64,000 bases of DNA. Source: DSSB01 sp046346845 (lineage in GTDB: Bacteria; UBA10199; DSSB01). Positions 24,629-33,016 of this stretch are shown in pieces. Both the position numbers and the translations under genes were made by a program. The stretch lies in NCBI GenBank assembly GCA_046346845.1, contig JAXMHH010000005.1:310001-374000 (forward strand), written 5' to 3'. A model generated the notes under the pieces. The model had not been told where the DNA came from. It ran no database searches and worked only from the letters and a program-made list of their open reading frames with translations. Position 1 is the first letter of the stretch. Each line of letters begins with the position of its first letter.

Positions 24629-25774
24629 AATTGGATATCTTTCCGTGTCGACTTGAGAAATGCCGGTTATAAGCTTTGGCTATTACTAGGAGAAGCCGCA
24701 TCGAAGTGTGAACATATTGCCGGCGTTCCCTTACGTCCCGGGACAGCCGAACAACTCCATCGATTGTATTTAGCAAAAGGCGCTGCAGCCACAACTGCCA
24801 TCGAGGGCAATTCCCTTACCGAGAGTGAGGTTCTAAAATATCTTGAGGGTAGGCTAAAGCTCCCACCTTCCAAAGAATATTTGACCCAAGAAATCGACAA
24901 TATCGTCTCCGCTTTCAATCACATCGGTAGACAGATCCAAAACAACGATCTCATTCTGACGTCCGAAAAAATTCGAGAATACAATCGTTTGGTCCTAGCC
25001 AATCTACCATTGGGAAAAGACATTTTCGCAGGCGAACTAAGAACTCACTCAGTAGTCGTAGGAAATGTGTATCGCGGCGCACCCCCTCAAGATTGCCAGT
25101 ACTTATTAGACCGCCTCTGCGACTGGCTTGAAGGCCCAGATTTTAAGGCCCCATCCGGCCTGGAACTGGTATGGGCTATCCTTAAAGCAGTGGTTGCTCA
25201 TCTGTACTTGGAATGGATTCATCCATTCGGCGATGGCAATGGCCGAACGGGTAGACTTTTAGAATTCCACATTCTTCTATCGGCGGGTATCCCCTCACCA
25301 TCAGCACATCTATTGAGCAATCATTACAACCAAACAAGGTCTGAATACTACCGACAGCTGGATCACGCTAGTAAGTCCGGTGGAAACCTTGTACCTTTCC
25401 TCGAATATGCAATTCAGGGTTTTGTGGATGGATTGAAGGAACAAATCCAGGTCATTCGCGATCAGCAGTGGGACGTCGTCTGGAGGAATTATGTTCATGA
25501 ACTGTTCCGCGACAAAACAAGCGCCAGTGATATTCGTCGCCGACACTTAATACTAGATTTGGGAACTCACTCACAGGCAGTCCCAATCTCAAAACTAACT
25601 GAGCTTACTCCGCGAATTGCCAAGGCCTATGCTTTGAAAAGCTCCAAAACTCTACAGAGGGACCTGGCTGAACTTGAAAGAATGGGGTTATTAGCGCGCC
25701 TTCCAGAAGGCGTTATCGCCACACGAGAAACCATTCTCGCCTTCTTGCCATGGCGAAATCAGGAGAAGAAATAA
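24605..25774 (+). CDS. Fic-family AMP-transferase with N-terminal inhibitory helix
   Basis: A 389-residue Fic protein, which usually transfers AMP from ATP to a hydroxyl of a target protein. The inhibitory motif TTAIEGN (63-69, Glu 67) precedes the Fic core, whose active loop HPFGDGNGRTGR (206-217) is intact with catalytic His 206. A winged-helix-like C-terminus (about 310-380) could bind DNA. This is the class II single-chain layout. The gene and its upstream DNA (about 24490-25775) are AT-rich against GC-rich neighbours, so it was probably acquired. An in-frame stop at 24584 limits the start; ATG 24605 is used and no good ribosome site is seen. A GATAAT at 24586-24591 would give a short leader. 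Confidence 0.92.
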   Translation: MRTYERTHNWISFRVDLRNAGYKLWLLLGEAASKCEHIAGVPLRPGTAEQLHRLYLAKGAAATTAIEGNSLTESEVLKYLEGRLKLPPSKEYLTQEIDNIVSAFNHIGRQIQNNDLILTSEKIREYNRLVLANLPLGKDIFAGELRTHSVVVGNVYRGAPPQDCQYLLDRLCDWLEGPDFKAPSGLELVWAILKAVVAHLYLEWIHPFGDGNGRTGRLLEFHILLSAGIPSPSAHLLSNHYNQTRSEYYRQLDHASKSGGNLVPFLEYAIQGFVDGLKEQIQVIRDQQWDVVWRNYVHELFRDKTSASDIRRRHLILDLGTHSQAVPISKLTELTPRIAKAYALKSSKTLQRDLAELERMGLLARLPEGVIATRETILAFLPWRNQEKK

Positions 25775-25780
25775 ACCCTC

Positions 25781-25809
25781 TTGACACCTCCACCCCCTCC
25801 GACTATCCC
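25781..25809 (+). promoter_or_regulatory. Sigma-70-like promoter of the cobalamin-riboswitch operon
   Basis: TTGACA at 25781-25786, a 17-base spacer and TATCCC at 25804-25809. The -35 is perfect and the -10 is weak. It lies just after the Fic stop and immediately before the riboswitch. Confidence 0.45.
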
Positions 25810-25811
25810 CC

Positions 25812-26022
25812 GGGAAAATGCTTCGGGTCCCCACGGACCCACTTGAGTCAAGGGAAGTCCTGTGCGGCAGCCCCAGCGGTCGCCAAATCAGGCACGGTCC
25901 CGCCACTGTGATGGAGATGCCTTCGCGTCGCTTTAAGTCACTGTCCCTCCTCCCCGGAGGGACGGGAAGGCAAGGCGCGCAGGAAAGCTCCTAAGTCAGG
26001 AAACCCGAGCTCAAGCTAGATT
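25812..26022 (+). promoter_or_regulatory. Cobalamin riboswitch
   Basis: The leader carries the conserved cobalamin aptamer core: AAGGGAAGTCC, then GCACGGTCCCGCCACTGTGATGG, and the 3' B12-box element AAGTCAGGAAACCCGAGC near 25992-26010. Between them is a GC-rich hairpin (CCCTCCTCCCCGGAGGGACGGG). It precedes btuB, a usual target. High cobalamin should lower expression of the downstream genes. The exact ends are approximate. Confidence 0.95.
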
Positions 26023-26044
26023 CACCTAGGCCCGACAGGGCGGA

Positions 26045-26068
26045 TCTCTTCGCGGAAAGAGAGAGGGA
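26045..26068 (+). promoter_or_regulatory. Hairpin overlapping the btuB ribosome-binding site
   Basis: TCTCTT (26045-26050) pairs with AAGAGA (26057-26062) across a 6-base loop, and the purine-rich GAGAGGGA ribosome site overlaps the 3' arm. This could be the expression platform, giving translational control. No U-run follows, so it is not a terminator. Confidence 0.5.
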
Positions 26069-26072
26069 TTTC

Positions 26073-28043
26073 TTGAGACGTCTTTTTTTCATTGGCCTCG
26101 CACTGGGGCTCGCCTTGGGCTGGAATCGCGCCGTCGCGCGGGCGGAGCCGCCGACGCAGGTGGCGGGCGCGGAGATCGGCGAATTGGTCGTGCAGGGACA
26201 GGGCGAGACCGAGAGCCCGGAAAAACCCTCCGCCTTCGCCTCGGTGATCCGCCCCGACGACTACAGCGACCAATTGACCACGCTGCCCGAGCTGCTCAGC
26301 GACCAGGTCGGCGTCTTCGTGCAGAGCTTCGGCGGCCTGGGCCAGCTGAGCACCGTCAGCATCCGCGGCTCCACCGCCGAGCAAGTTTCCGTTTATATCG
26401 ACGGCATCAAGATCAACACCGCCCAGGGCGGCGCGGTCGACTTTTCCACCCTCCCGCTCGGCGCCATCGACCGCGTCGAGGTGCTGCGCGGCGGCGCCTC
26501 CAGCCAGTTCGGCAGCGACGCGATCGGCGGGGTGATCAATATCGTCACCAAGCGCGCCCAGAAAAAATACTCCCTCGAGCTCAAGTACAGCGAGGGCAGC
26601 TTCTTCACCATCCAGACCCACGAGGGCTTTTCCAAACGCCTTGGCAAGGTCGGCCTGGTCTTTGACCACACCCATTTCAGCAGCGACGGGGATTTCACCT
26701 TCCTCTCCTCCGGGGTCCAATTCGCCGGCGGCGGCCAGATCGGGGGCGGGAAGGAATTCACCCGCCTGCACAACGGCTTCTTCAGCGAGGGCGTCCTCAC
26801 CCGACTCGACGGCGATTTGAGCGAGAAATGGCGCTGGAATTTCCTCAACGACTTCTTCGTCACCTCCCGCGACGAGCCGGGCACCGAAATCGAGACGACG
26901 CAGTTGTTTCCCGCCAATCCCCTGGACGCCCACGAGCTGCTGTTCCGCAACGCCGCGGGGATAAAAATCAGCGGGGAAGACCTCGGGGTGAAGGGCCTCA
27001 ACTTCAGCGTCGCCCCCAACTACCGCATGGAGCGCAGCCACTTCACCGACCCCACGCCGGCCCTGGGCGGCCCCATCGACGTGACCTATTTAAACCAATC
27101 CGCGGCCTTCAAGCCGAAATGGGACTATGCGCGCGACTTCGGCGCGCACCGGCACGACTTCACCCTGCTCTACGATTTTCGCTACGATCACTTCGGCGAC
27201 GGCTCGCCCCTGCCGGGGGCGAAGCTCGCCGGCACCCACACGCGGCGCACCAACGCGGTCTTCTTCCAGGATGAGATCAACCTCTTGGAAGGCAATCTCT
27301 TCCTCAATCCCTCGATCCGCTACGAACACGCCAACGACTTCGGGGGCGACGTGGCCATGCACTTCGGCATCGTCGGCCGACCGACGGACTGGGTGAGCTT
27401 GAAGGCCAATGTCGAGAATTCCTTCCGCTACCCCAGCTTCAACGAGCTGTATCTTCCCGACCAGGGCTTCATCCGCGGCAACCCCAACCTACTCAAGGAG
27501 GAGGCCCTCAATTTCGACGCCGGGGCAATCTTCCAGAAGGCCTGGGCCCACGCCGAGCTGAGCTATTTCCGCAACCAGATCGACAATTCGATCGTCTTCG
27601 TCCCGATCAGCGCCTTTACCATCGCCCCGCTCAACACCGGCCCCGCCACCGCCCAGGGCCTGGAGGCGACGCTGAAATTGACTCCCCTGAAGTTCTTGGA
27701 ATTCACCGGCAACTACACCTACCTGCACGCCCAGCTCGACGGCACCGGCAAGCAGCTGCCCGGCCGCCCGCGCCACCTGGCCAATGCGAAGCTGGAGTTT
27801 TCTTGGAAATACGGTTCGGTGTTCGGCTCGGTGCAGTACATCGACAAGCTGCCGATCGATTTCACCAACACCAAATTCTTAAGCCAACGCACCCTGGTCG
27901 ACGTGGGCGGGACCTTCAAGTGGAAGGACCGCTATTTCCTCACCTTGCAGGGCAAGAATGTCGGCAACGTCCAGACCTTCGACTCGGTCGGTTTTCCGCT
28001 GCCGCGGGCCAGCGTCTATCTGTCGTTCGGATATAAAACCTAA
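26073..28043 (+). CDS. btuB: TonB-dependent cobalamin receptor BtuB
   Basis: A 656-residue outer-membrane receptor starting with TTG at 26073. The signal peptide ends near ARAEP. The plug domain follows (about 45-170) with LPELLSDQVGVFVQ, VSIRGSTAEQVSVYIDG and the plug signature VEVLRGGASSQFGSDAIGG. The 22-strand barrel ends in an aromatic strand (VYLSFGYKT). Placement directly behind a cobalamin riboswitch identifies cobalamin or a related corrinoid as the likely ligand. The following genes encode surface lipoproteins that may help capture it. Uptake energy would come from the tonB product at 47386. Confidence 0.95.
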   Translation: MRRLFFIGLALGLALGWNRAVARAEPPTQVAGAEIGELVVQGQGETESPEKPSAFASVIRPDDYSDQLTTLPELLSDQVGVFVQSFGGLGQLSTVSIRGSTAEQVSVYIDGIKINTAQGGAVDFSTLPLGAIDRVEVLRGGASSQFGSDAIGGVINIVTKRAQKKYSLELKYSEGSFFTIQTHEGFSKRLGKVGLVFDHTHFSSDGDFTFLSSGVQFAGGGQIGGGKEFTRLHNGFFSEGVLTRLDGDLSEKWRWNFLNDFFVTSRDEPGTEIETTQLFPANPLDAHELLFRNAAGIKISGEDLGVKGLNFSVAPNYRMERSHFTDPTPALGGPIDVTYLNQSAAFKPKWDYARDFGAHRHDFTLLYDFRYDHFGDGSPLPGAKLAGTHTRRTNAVFFQDEINLLEGNLFLNPSIRYEHANDFGGDVAMHFGIVGRPTDWVSLKANVENSFRYPSFNELYLPDQGFIRGNPNLLKEEALNFDAGAIFQKAWAHAELSYFRNQIDNSIVFVPISAFTIAPLNTGPATAQGLEATLKLTPLKFLEFTGNYTYLHAQLDGTGKQLPGRPRHLANAKLEFSWKYGSVFGSVQYIDKLPIDFTNTKFLSQRTLVDVGGTFKWKDRYFLTLQGKNVGNVQTFDSVGFPLPRASVYLSFGYKT

Positions 28044-28054
28044 AGGAGAAACAC

Positions 28055-29392
28055 ATGAAAGGCCTCCCTTCCACCATCCTGCTACTGACCGCATGCGCCG
28101 CCCTGGGCGCAGGCTGCGCATCGGGAACCATCCAAACCAATCCCGGCAACGGCAATAACAACACCGGCAACGGAGACCAGAGCACGCCCGCCTCCTTCGC
28201 CGGCGCGACCGTCAACCTCAACGCCTTCAGCCTGGGAGGGGACTTTCCGCCCGATCTCCAGATCCCCGACGTCGCCGGCATGGACTCGACGGCCTTCGTG
28301 GTGAACTTCACGCCGGCCGGCGTGGTGCCCATCGACTTGGAGGCCAATCCCTTGAAGGTCTCGACGAAGTTCGCCACCTTCGACGCCAGCGCCATCCCCG
28401 AGGCCGCCTTCCCCAACCACGTGGAAATCCTGAGCCCCACCCAGGCCTTCCTGCTCGGGGGCAGCGGGGTGGTCTATTACAATCCGACCAGCGGGGCGGT
28501 CTTTCAGGTCCTGGACCTGACCACGCCGGTCAACTTGACCCAGGCGCTGCCCCTCTCCGGACCCTGCGATTACGATTTCGACACCGTCCCCGACACCCAG
28601 GTAGGCCCGGGTTCCTTCTCGCCCAATTTCGCCGCCGACCTGACAGTGATCGGCAACCGGCTCTTCGTCTCGATGAGCAATGCCTGCTTTGACGCCAGCT
28701 TTTCTTCTTTCTATGTGCAGGGCCTGGTACGGGTGTTCGATATCAACAACACCCCGCCCTACCTCACCCCCGCCGCGAAACCCTTCATCGTGCTGAACGG
28801 CTTCAACGCGACGGGCTTGAGCCTAGCCAACGGCAAGCTGATCGCGACCAGCACCGGCGACACCAAGCTGGTCTCCGGCAACACCGTCCCCGAGACGGAT
28901 TCCATCCTGGACGAGATCGATCCGAACTCCCTCACCGTCACCCGCAGTCTCAACCTGGGCAAGGTCGCGGCCAACTTTCAGCCGCTGGCGGTGACCGAGG
29001 ACGGCAAGTCCGGCTTCATCGGTTCCTCCGCCTTCAGCGAGGTCTACGAGATCGACCTGGGCGCCCTCACCGCGCTGCGCGGCGCCGCCAATCCCATCGA
29101 GATCAGCGGAGCGGCCAACGATTTCATCACCGACCAGGACATCGCCTTCGGCGGCGAGCTGCTCTTCGTCTCCAGCTTCAACCGCTCCGCCGTGAACGCC
29201 GTCGACCTGACGACCAGCGACCGGAAGGTGCTCGGCAATGCCCTGGACTTCGCCTTTCCCTCCTCGCCGGGGATCACGGGCGCGGGACCCATGGCCTTGC
29301 GCCCCGGCCAACCCGCGGCGGACTTCTCCGGCCCGGACCTGTTCGTCCTGACGAGCTCGCCGGGGACGATTTCCACGGCTACCACTTATTAA
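28055..29392 (+). CDS. Beta-propeller surface lipoprotein, possible corrinoid-capture protein
   Basis: A 445-residue lipoprotein with an AAAGGAG ribosome site and the lipobox LGAGC, so Cys 22 should carry the lipid. A low-complexity Asn/Gly linker follows (about 28-42). The rest shows repeated YncE-like blade patterns (FVVNFTP, NRLFVSMSN, GKSGFIGSSAF, GELLFVSSFNRSAVNAVDL). It starts 11 bases after btuB and shares its riboswitch. In Bacteroides the propeller BtuG sits on BtuB and binds B12 very tightly. A similar role here is inferred from context and fold, not from recognised BtuG residues. Confidence 0.85.
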   Translation: MKGLPSTILLLTACAALGAGCASGTIQTNPGNGNNNTGNGDQSTPASFAGATVNLNAFSLGGDFPPDLQIPDVAGMDSTAFVVNFTPAGVVPIDLEANPLKVSTKFATFDASAIPEAAFPNHVEILSPTQAFLLGGSGVVYYNPTSGAVFQVLDLTTPVNLTQALPLSGPCDYDFDTVPDTQVGPGSFSPNFAADLTVIGNRLFVSMSNACFDASFSSFYVQGLVRVFDINNTPPYLTPAAKPFIVLNGFNATGLSLANGKLIATSTGDTKLVSGNTVPETDSILDEIDPNSLTVTRSLNLGKVAANFQPLAVTEDGKSGFIGSSAFSEVYEIDLGALTALRGAANPIEISGAANDFITDQDIAFGGELLFVSSFNRSAVNAVDLTTSDRKVLGNALDFAFPSSPGITGAGPMALRPGQPAADFSGPDLFVLTSSPGTISTATTY

Positions 29393-29410
29393 ACCGATCG
29401 GGAGCCTGAA

Positions 29411-30571
29411 ATGGGACGCCAAGGACGAGGAATCGGGTGGAGGCTCGCGGTGGCCGGCCTGGCCGGCTTGCTGATGCTCCCTGCCTGCGGGAATGGCGAC
29501 TTCGCCTTCCCCCCCAAGGGCCCCGCCAATTCGGGCGCCGCCCCAAGCGGCATCCCCGGGGAGGCCCTTGCCTTCTTTCCCCGCAACGGCGCGCAGGCCC
29601 TGACCGAGATCTCGGGGGTCTATGTCGGCGAAAAGGTCCCGCTGGAACTGCACGGCGTGGGCGAGGAAGAAATCGCCGTCTGGTTTTCCTCCGATACCGG
29701 CAAGGGCGTCTTTCTCAGTCCGGGGGAACTCCGCCTGGTGGGCGCGGGTGAATTCGAAATCCGCGCCCATGCGGGGAATCGGGAGGTCGCCCTGCGCGTC
29801 CAAGTCGACCTGTCCCGACCCCGTCCCAGCGACCCGCCGATCGTGACACCCCCGGAGAATCCAACGCCTATGCCGAGCGCCTCGCCCACACCTCCGCCGA
29901 CCCCGAGGCCAACGCCGAGCCCTACCTCGACGCCCAGCCCCACGCCCACGGCCCTCCCCTCCCCCATACCCCAACCAACGCCTAGTGCCTGGCCGACGCC
30001 GCTTCCCTCCGATCCCTTCGCCGATGAGGTCGTCGCCTTTCATCCGGGCAGCCATGCCGGCTTCGGCTCCGACCGCTTTCCCGAGGTGGTGCTGGGTCCT
30101 CCGAAGGGCGGCGGCCTGCAGACCGGCAGTTTCGATGTCTTGTCCCTGGGCATTGGCGGCGACATCGTCTTGAAATCGGCGACGCCCTTTTTCAACGGGC
30201 CCGGTCCCGACCTGATCGTCTTCGAAAACGCCTTTTACGCCGGCGGCAATCCCCAAGCCCCCTTCGCGGAGCCGGGGGAGGTCGCGGTCAGCCAAGACGG
30301 CCTTCAGTTCTTCGCCTTTCCCTGCGCCAGCGGAAACCGAGACGCATTTTATCCCGGCTGCGCCGGGGTCCATCCCGTCCTCGCCAATCCGGAGCTCAAT
30401 GCCATTGACCCCACCGATCCCGCGGCCGCGGGGGGAGATGCCTTCGATTTGGAGTCCTTGGGTCTGCCCTGGGCACGCTATGTCCGGATCCGGGATCTGG
30501 GCAGCGGAGGCGGGGGCAATTCGGCCGGCTTTGACTTGGACGCCGTCAGCTTCATCCACCAAACCTTGTGA
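29411..30571 (+). CDS. Surface lipoprotein of the btuB operon
   Basis: A 386-residue lipoprotein: signal peptide with lipobox LPAC near residue 29, a first beta-rich domain to about 135, a Pro/Thr/Ser linker of PTP repeats (about 145-195), and a C-terminal domain of about 185 residues. That domain has GGDIVLKS, DLIVFENAF, EPGEVAVSQDG, an AAGGDAFDLESLGL segment and a DLDAVSF end. Domains of this pattern are often annotated as cell-surface proteins next to B12 receptors, possibly calcium-binding through the Asp-rich turns. It is co-transcribed with btuB (19-base gap). The exact function is unknown. Confidence 0.82.
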   Translation: MGRQGRGIGWRLAVAGLAGLLMLPACGNGDFAFPPKGPANSGAAPSGIPGEALAFFPRNGAQALTEISGVYVGEKVPLELHGVGEEEIAVWFSSDTGKGVFLSPGELRLVGAGEFEIRAHAGNREVALRVQVDLSRPRPSDPPIVTPPENPTPMPSASPTPPPTPRPTPSPTSTPSPTPTALPSPIPQPTPSAWPTPLPSDPFADEVVAFHPGSHAGFGSDRFPEVVLGPPKGGGLQTGSFDVLSLGIGGDIVLKSATPFFNGPGPDLIVFENAFYAGGNPQAPFAEPGEVAVSQDGLQFFAFPCASGNRDAFYPGCAGVHPVLANPELNAIDPTDPAAAGGDAFDLESLGLPWARYVRIRDLGSGGGGNSAGFDLDAVSFIHQTL

Positions 30572-30582
30572 AGGAGAAAGAG

Positions 30583-32004
30583 ATGTCTCCAAACTTCTGC
30601 ATCGCGCCACGCCCCCGACTCGACCTCTCGGATCAGGTCTGCCGAGCTCCCAAGGATATTTCCCCGGCCTCCGAAGCGCAGGCCCCGGCCTTCGTCAGGG
30701 CCACTCCCCCCTTGGAATCCGCGGAGCCACTCCCGCCGCCCTGGATCCGGGACAGCGCCGAATTCCGCCGGGCCCTGCTGCGCAACGCCTTTGGGAATCC
30801 CCCGCCCCCGAGCTCAAACTCCGGCCCTGACTTTGGAAATCCCCTGGCCTACAGCCTCTGGGCCCTGCTCCCCGCCGGCTGCAGCGAACACCCTCCCTTG
30901 GGCTCCGAAGCCGGGAACGGCGGCGGCGACGGCGGCACCGACGCCACCGGCCCTCGCCCCCTGCGCCTGGCGGGTTTTGAAGTTCACGACACCACCCCTT
31001 GCGGGGCGCAGGGCATGGTCACGGACCTCGACGAGGGGCTGGGGGTCTGCGCCAACTACGTCAGCAACCACCATCACCTGTTCTCCTGGGATGCCGCCCG
31101 ATCCGGCGTCGCGACCTCCATCGTCCCCCTGAGCTACGCTCCCGACCAATTGCTGCACGGCAGCGGCGGCGAGATCTACATCACCACCCACCAAAGTCCC
31201 GGTTTGGCGGTGGTGAACCCCGCGGAGTCGAGCGAATCCCACCACGCCTTTCCCGCCTCGATCCCCACCTCGGGACATTCTTCCCGCGGGCGGAGCCTGA
31301 GCGCAATCCAACCGGCCTTTCCCAAGGGTCTCGTCGAACTCGGCGACCAAATCTTCGTCGCCACTTCCAATTACGACGTCGTCCACGACGATTACCAACC
31401 CGGGACGGTGCTGGCCTACCAGATCGGAACCGGAAATTTTGGGGTGCTGAGCACCTCCGGATATAACCCTACTTCCGTGGGCAGCTCGGCGGGGCGGCTC
31501 CTGGTGGTGAGCAGCGGCGCCATCGACCGTTACGGCGCCGCCTCCACCGACGGCTTCCTCGACGTCTTCGACCCGCTGAGCCACGAGCGGCTTCGCAGCA
31601 TCCCCTTGGGCCGGCGGGGCGCGGGGGTCTCGGGGGAATTGGCGATCAGCCCCGACGGGAGGTTTGCCCTCCTGCCCACCGCCGACAACAGCGGAGGCCT
31701 CCTCGTCGTGGACCTGGTGAGCAGCGGTCTCCGGGAAATTTCCCTGGCCGGGGCGGGGGTCTCGGGCAGCCGGATCTTCTTCCCGAACCTGAGCTTCAGC
31801 GGCGACGGAAGCTCCGCCCTGGTGGCCAATTTCAACGACGGCCGGGTCTACCCCGTCGCGCTCTCGGACGGGCTCAGCGGACCGGCCCTGACCCTGGACC
31901 CCAATACCGCCGACGGAATCGGATTGAGCGACGGATTGCGGATTGGGGGGGATTACTTTTTCGGGCTAGGCCCCCAATTGCTGAAGGTTCGCAGCCGGCC
32001 CTAG
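30583..32004 (+). CDS. Second propeller-type protein of the btuB operon
   Basis: A 473-residue protein. ATG 30583 was preferred over an overlapping GTG at 30568 because AAGGAG (30571-30576) sits at the right distance. The N-terminus is odd: about 90 polar residues precede a hydrophobic stretch and a lipobox-like LLPAGCSE (Cys near 103), as though a lipoprotein signal were buried. The remainder is propeller-like, with repeats such as GGEIYITTHQSPGLAVVNP, GRLLVVSSGAIDR, DGRFALLPTADNSGG and GSSALVANFNDG. It is the last gene of the riboswitch operon. Probably a surface partner of BtuB; export is uncertain because of the N-terminus. Confidence 0.8.
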   Translation: MSPNFCIAPRPRLDLSDQVCRAPKDISPASEAQAPAFVRATPPLESAEPLPPPWIRDSAEFRRALLRNAFGNPPPPSSNSGPDFGNPLAYSLWALLPAGCSEHPPLGSEAGNGGGDGGTDATGPRPLRLAGFEVHDTTPCGAQGMVTDLDEGLGVCANYVSNHHHLFSWDAARSGVATSIVPLSYAPDQLLHGSGGEIYITTHQSPGLAVVNPAESSESHHAFPASIPTSGHSSRGRSLSAIQPAFPKGLVELGDQIFVATSNYDVVHDDYQPGTVLAYQIGTGNFGVLSTSGYNPTSVGSSAGRLLVVSSGAIDRYGAASTDGFLDVFDPLSHERLRSIPLGRRGAGVSGELAISPDGRFALLPTADNSGGLLVVDLVSSGLREISLAGAGVSGSRIFFPNLSFSGDGSSALVANFNDGRVYPVALSDGLSGPALTLDPNTADGIGLSDGLRIGGDYFFGLGPQLLKVRSRP

Positions 32005-32230
32005 CCGGCCCGAACCAAAAACCCAAAACCGCCGATAATTAAAATTGGCCCCTCCCAGCCCTTGACGCATCGCAGCGCCGGGGGTACGGAGGAGAACAGG
32101 GCCGGCTCGGCGAGAGAGTAACCTTTCGGTTACGTCCAGGGTTGACAAGGGCGTACAGAAGGGTTAGTCGCCCTGGGCACGCGGGGTGTTCTCTGTACAA
32201 GCAAATGTTCGGTGGGAATTTCCTAAGCGC

Positions 32231-33016
32231 ATGGCTTCTATCTTTATCTACAATCGGTCCCGCGGAAAATGCGTCGAGCTGAGCACCCCTCGGATCGCCG
32301 AGGAAGATATCGACCAGCTCAAGTCCGCCCTGCCCGCCAACCTTGAGGGCATCTCCTTCGCCTCCCCGATCGACACCTTCGAAGACAAGACCGTCCCGGA
32401 ACTGCGCATTGAAGACCGGGAATCGCGCGTCGCCGAGTACCTCAAGAGCATCGGCAACAAACTGGAACAACTGCAGCAGGTCCCGGGTGCCATCCGCTTC
32501 TACGACCTCGCCTTCCGCCTGAGCGGCTCCAGCGAGGTGCTGATGATGAAGGCGCGGGCCTTGAGCCAATACGGCCAGGCCGACCAGGCCACCCGGCTGC
32601 TCAACCGCCTCGCCGACAAGCACCCCGAGGCCCCCGAGCCCCACTTTATGTACGGGAAGCTCGCCTTGAGCCGCGCGGATTACGCCCAGGCCGAGACCCA
32701 TTTCGCCGAGGCGCAACGGAGGCTGCGGGAGAGCAATGTCGAGCACAAGCAGCTGGCGGAGATCTTGGCGGTCTACCAGCGCTTCGTCTCCATCTACCTC
32801 GACCGCGACAAGCTCTTCACCCGCGACCTGCTGCCTGAGGCCTGCATCGCCGAGATTCGTCGGTTGCGGCAGCGCACCCAGGCCCTGCTCCGGGATATTC
32901 GGAGCGACGACAAGGCCGAGATCCAGGGCATGGTCTTCTTCCTAGAAACCCAGGACAAGATTTTCGAAAAATGGCTGGATGAAATGGGCGCCCCGCGTGA
33001 GGAAAACCTCGCTTAA
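32231..33016 (+). CDS. TPR-repeat protein upstream of btuF
   Basis: A 261-residue soluble protein, no signal peptide. The start at 32231 (MASIFIYNRSRGKCVEL) was chosen because the upstream residues look non-coding; the ribosome site is weak. Residues about 70-170 are TPR-like (GAIRFYDLAFRLSGSSEVLMM, then PHFMYGKLALSRADYAQAE), followed by a helical end. The gene overlaps btuF by 38 bases. The preceding 226-base gap (32005-32230) holds a TTGACA at 32142-32147 but only a weak -10. The role is probably a protein-interaction scaffold. Confidence 0.8.
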   Translation: MASIFIYNRSRGKCVELSTPRIAEEDIDQLKSALPANLEGISFASPIDTFEDKTVPELRIEDRESRVAEYLKSIGNKLEQLQQVPGAIRFYDLAFRLSGSSEVLMMKARALSQYGQADQATRLLNRLADKHPEAPEPHFMYGKLALSRADYAQAETHFAEAQRRLRESNVEHKQLAEILAVYQRFVSIYLDRDKLFTRDLLPEACIAEIRRLRQRTQALLRDIRSDDKAEIQGMVFFLETQDKIFEKWLDEMGAPREENLA

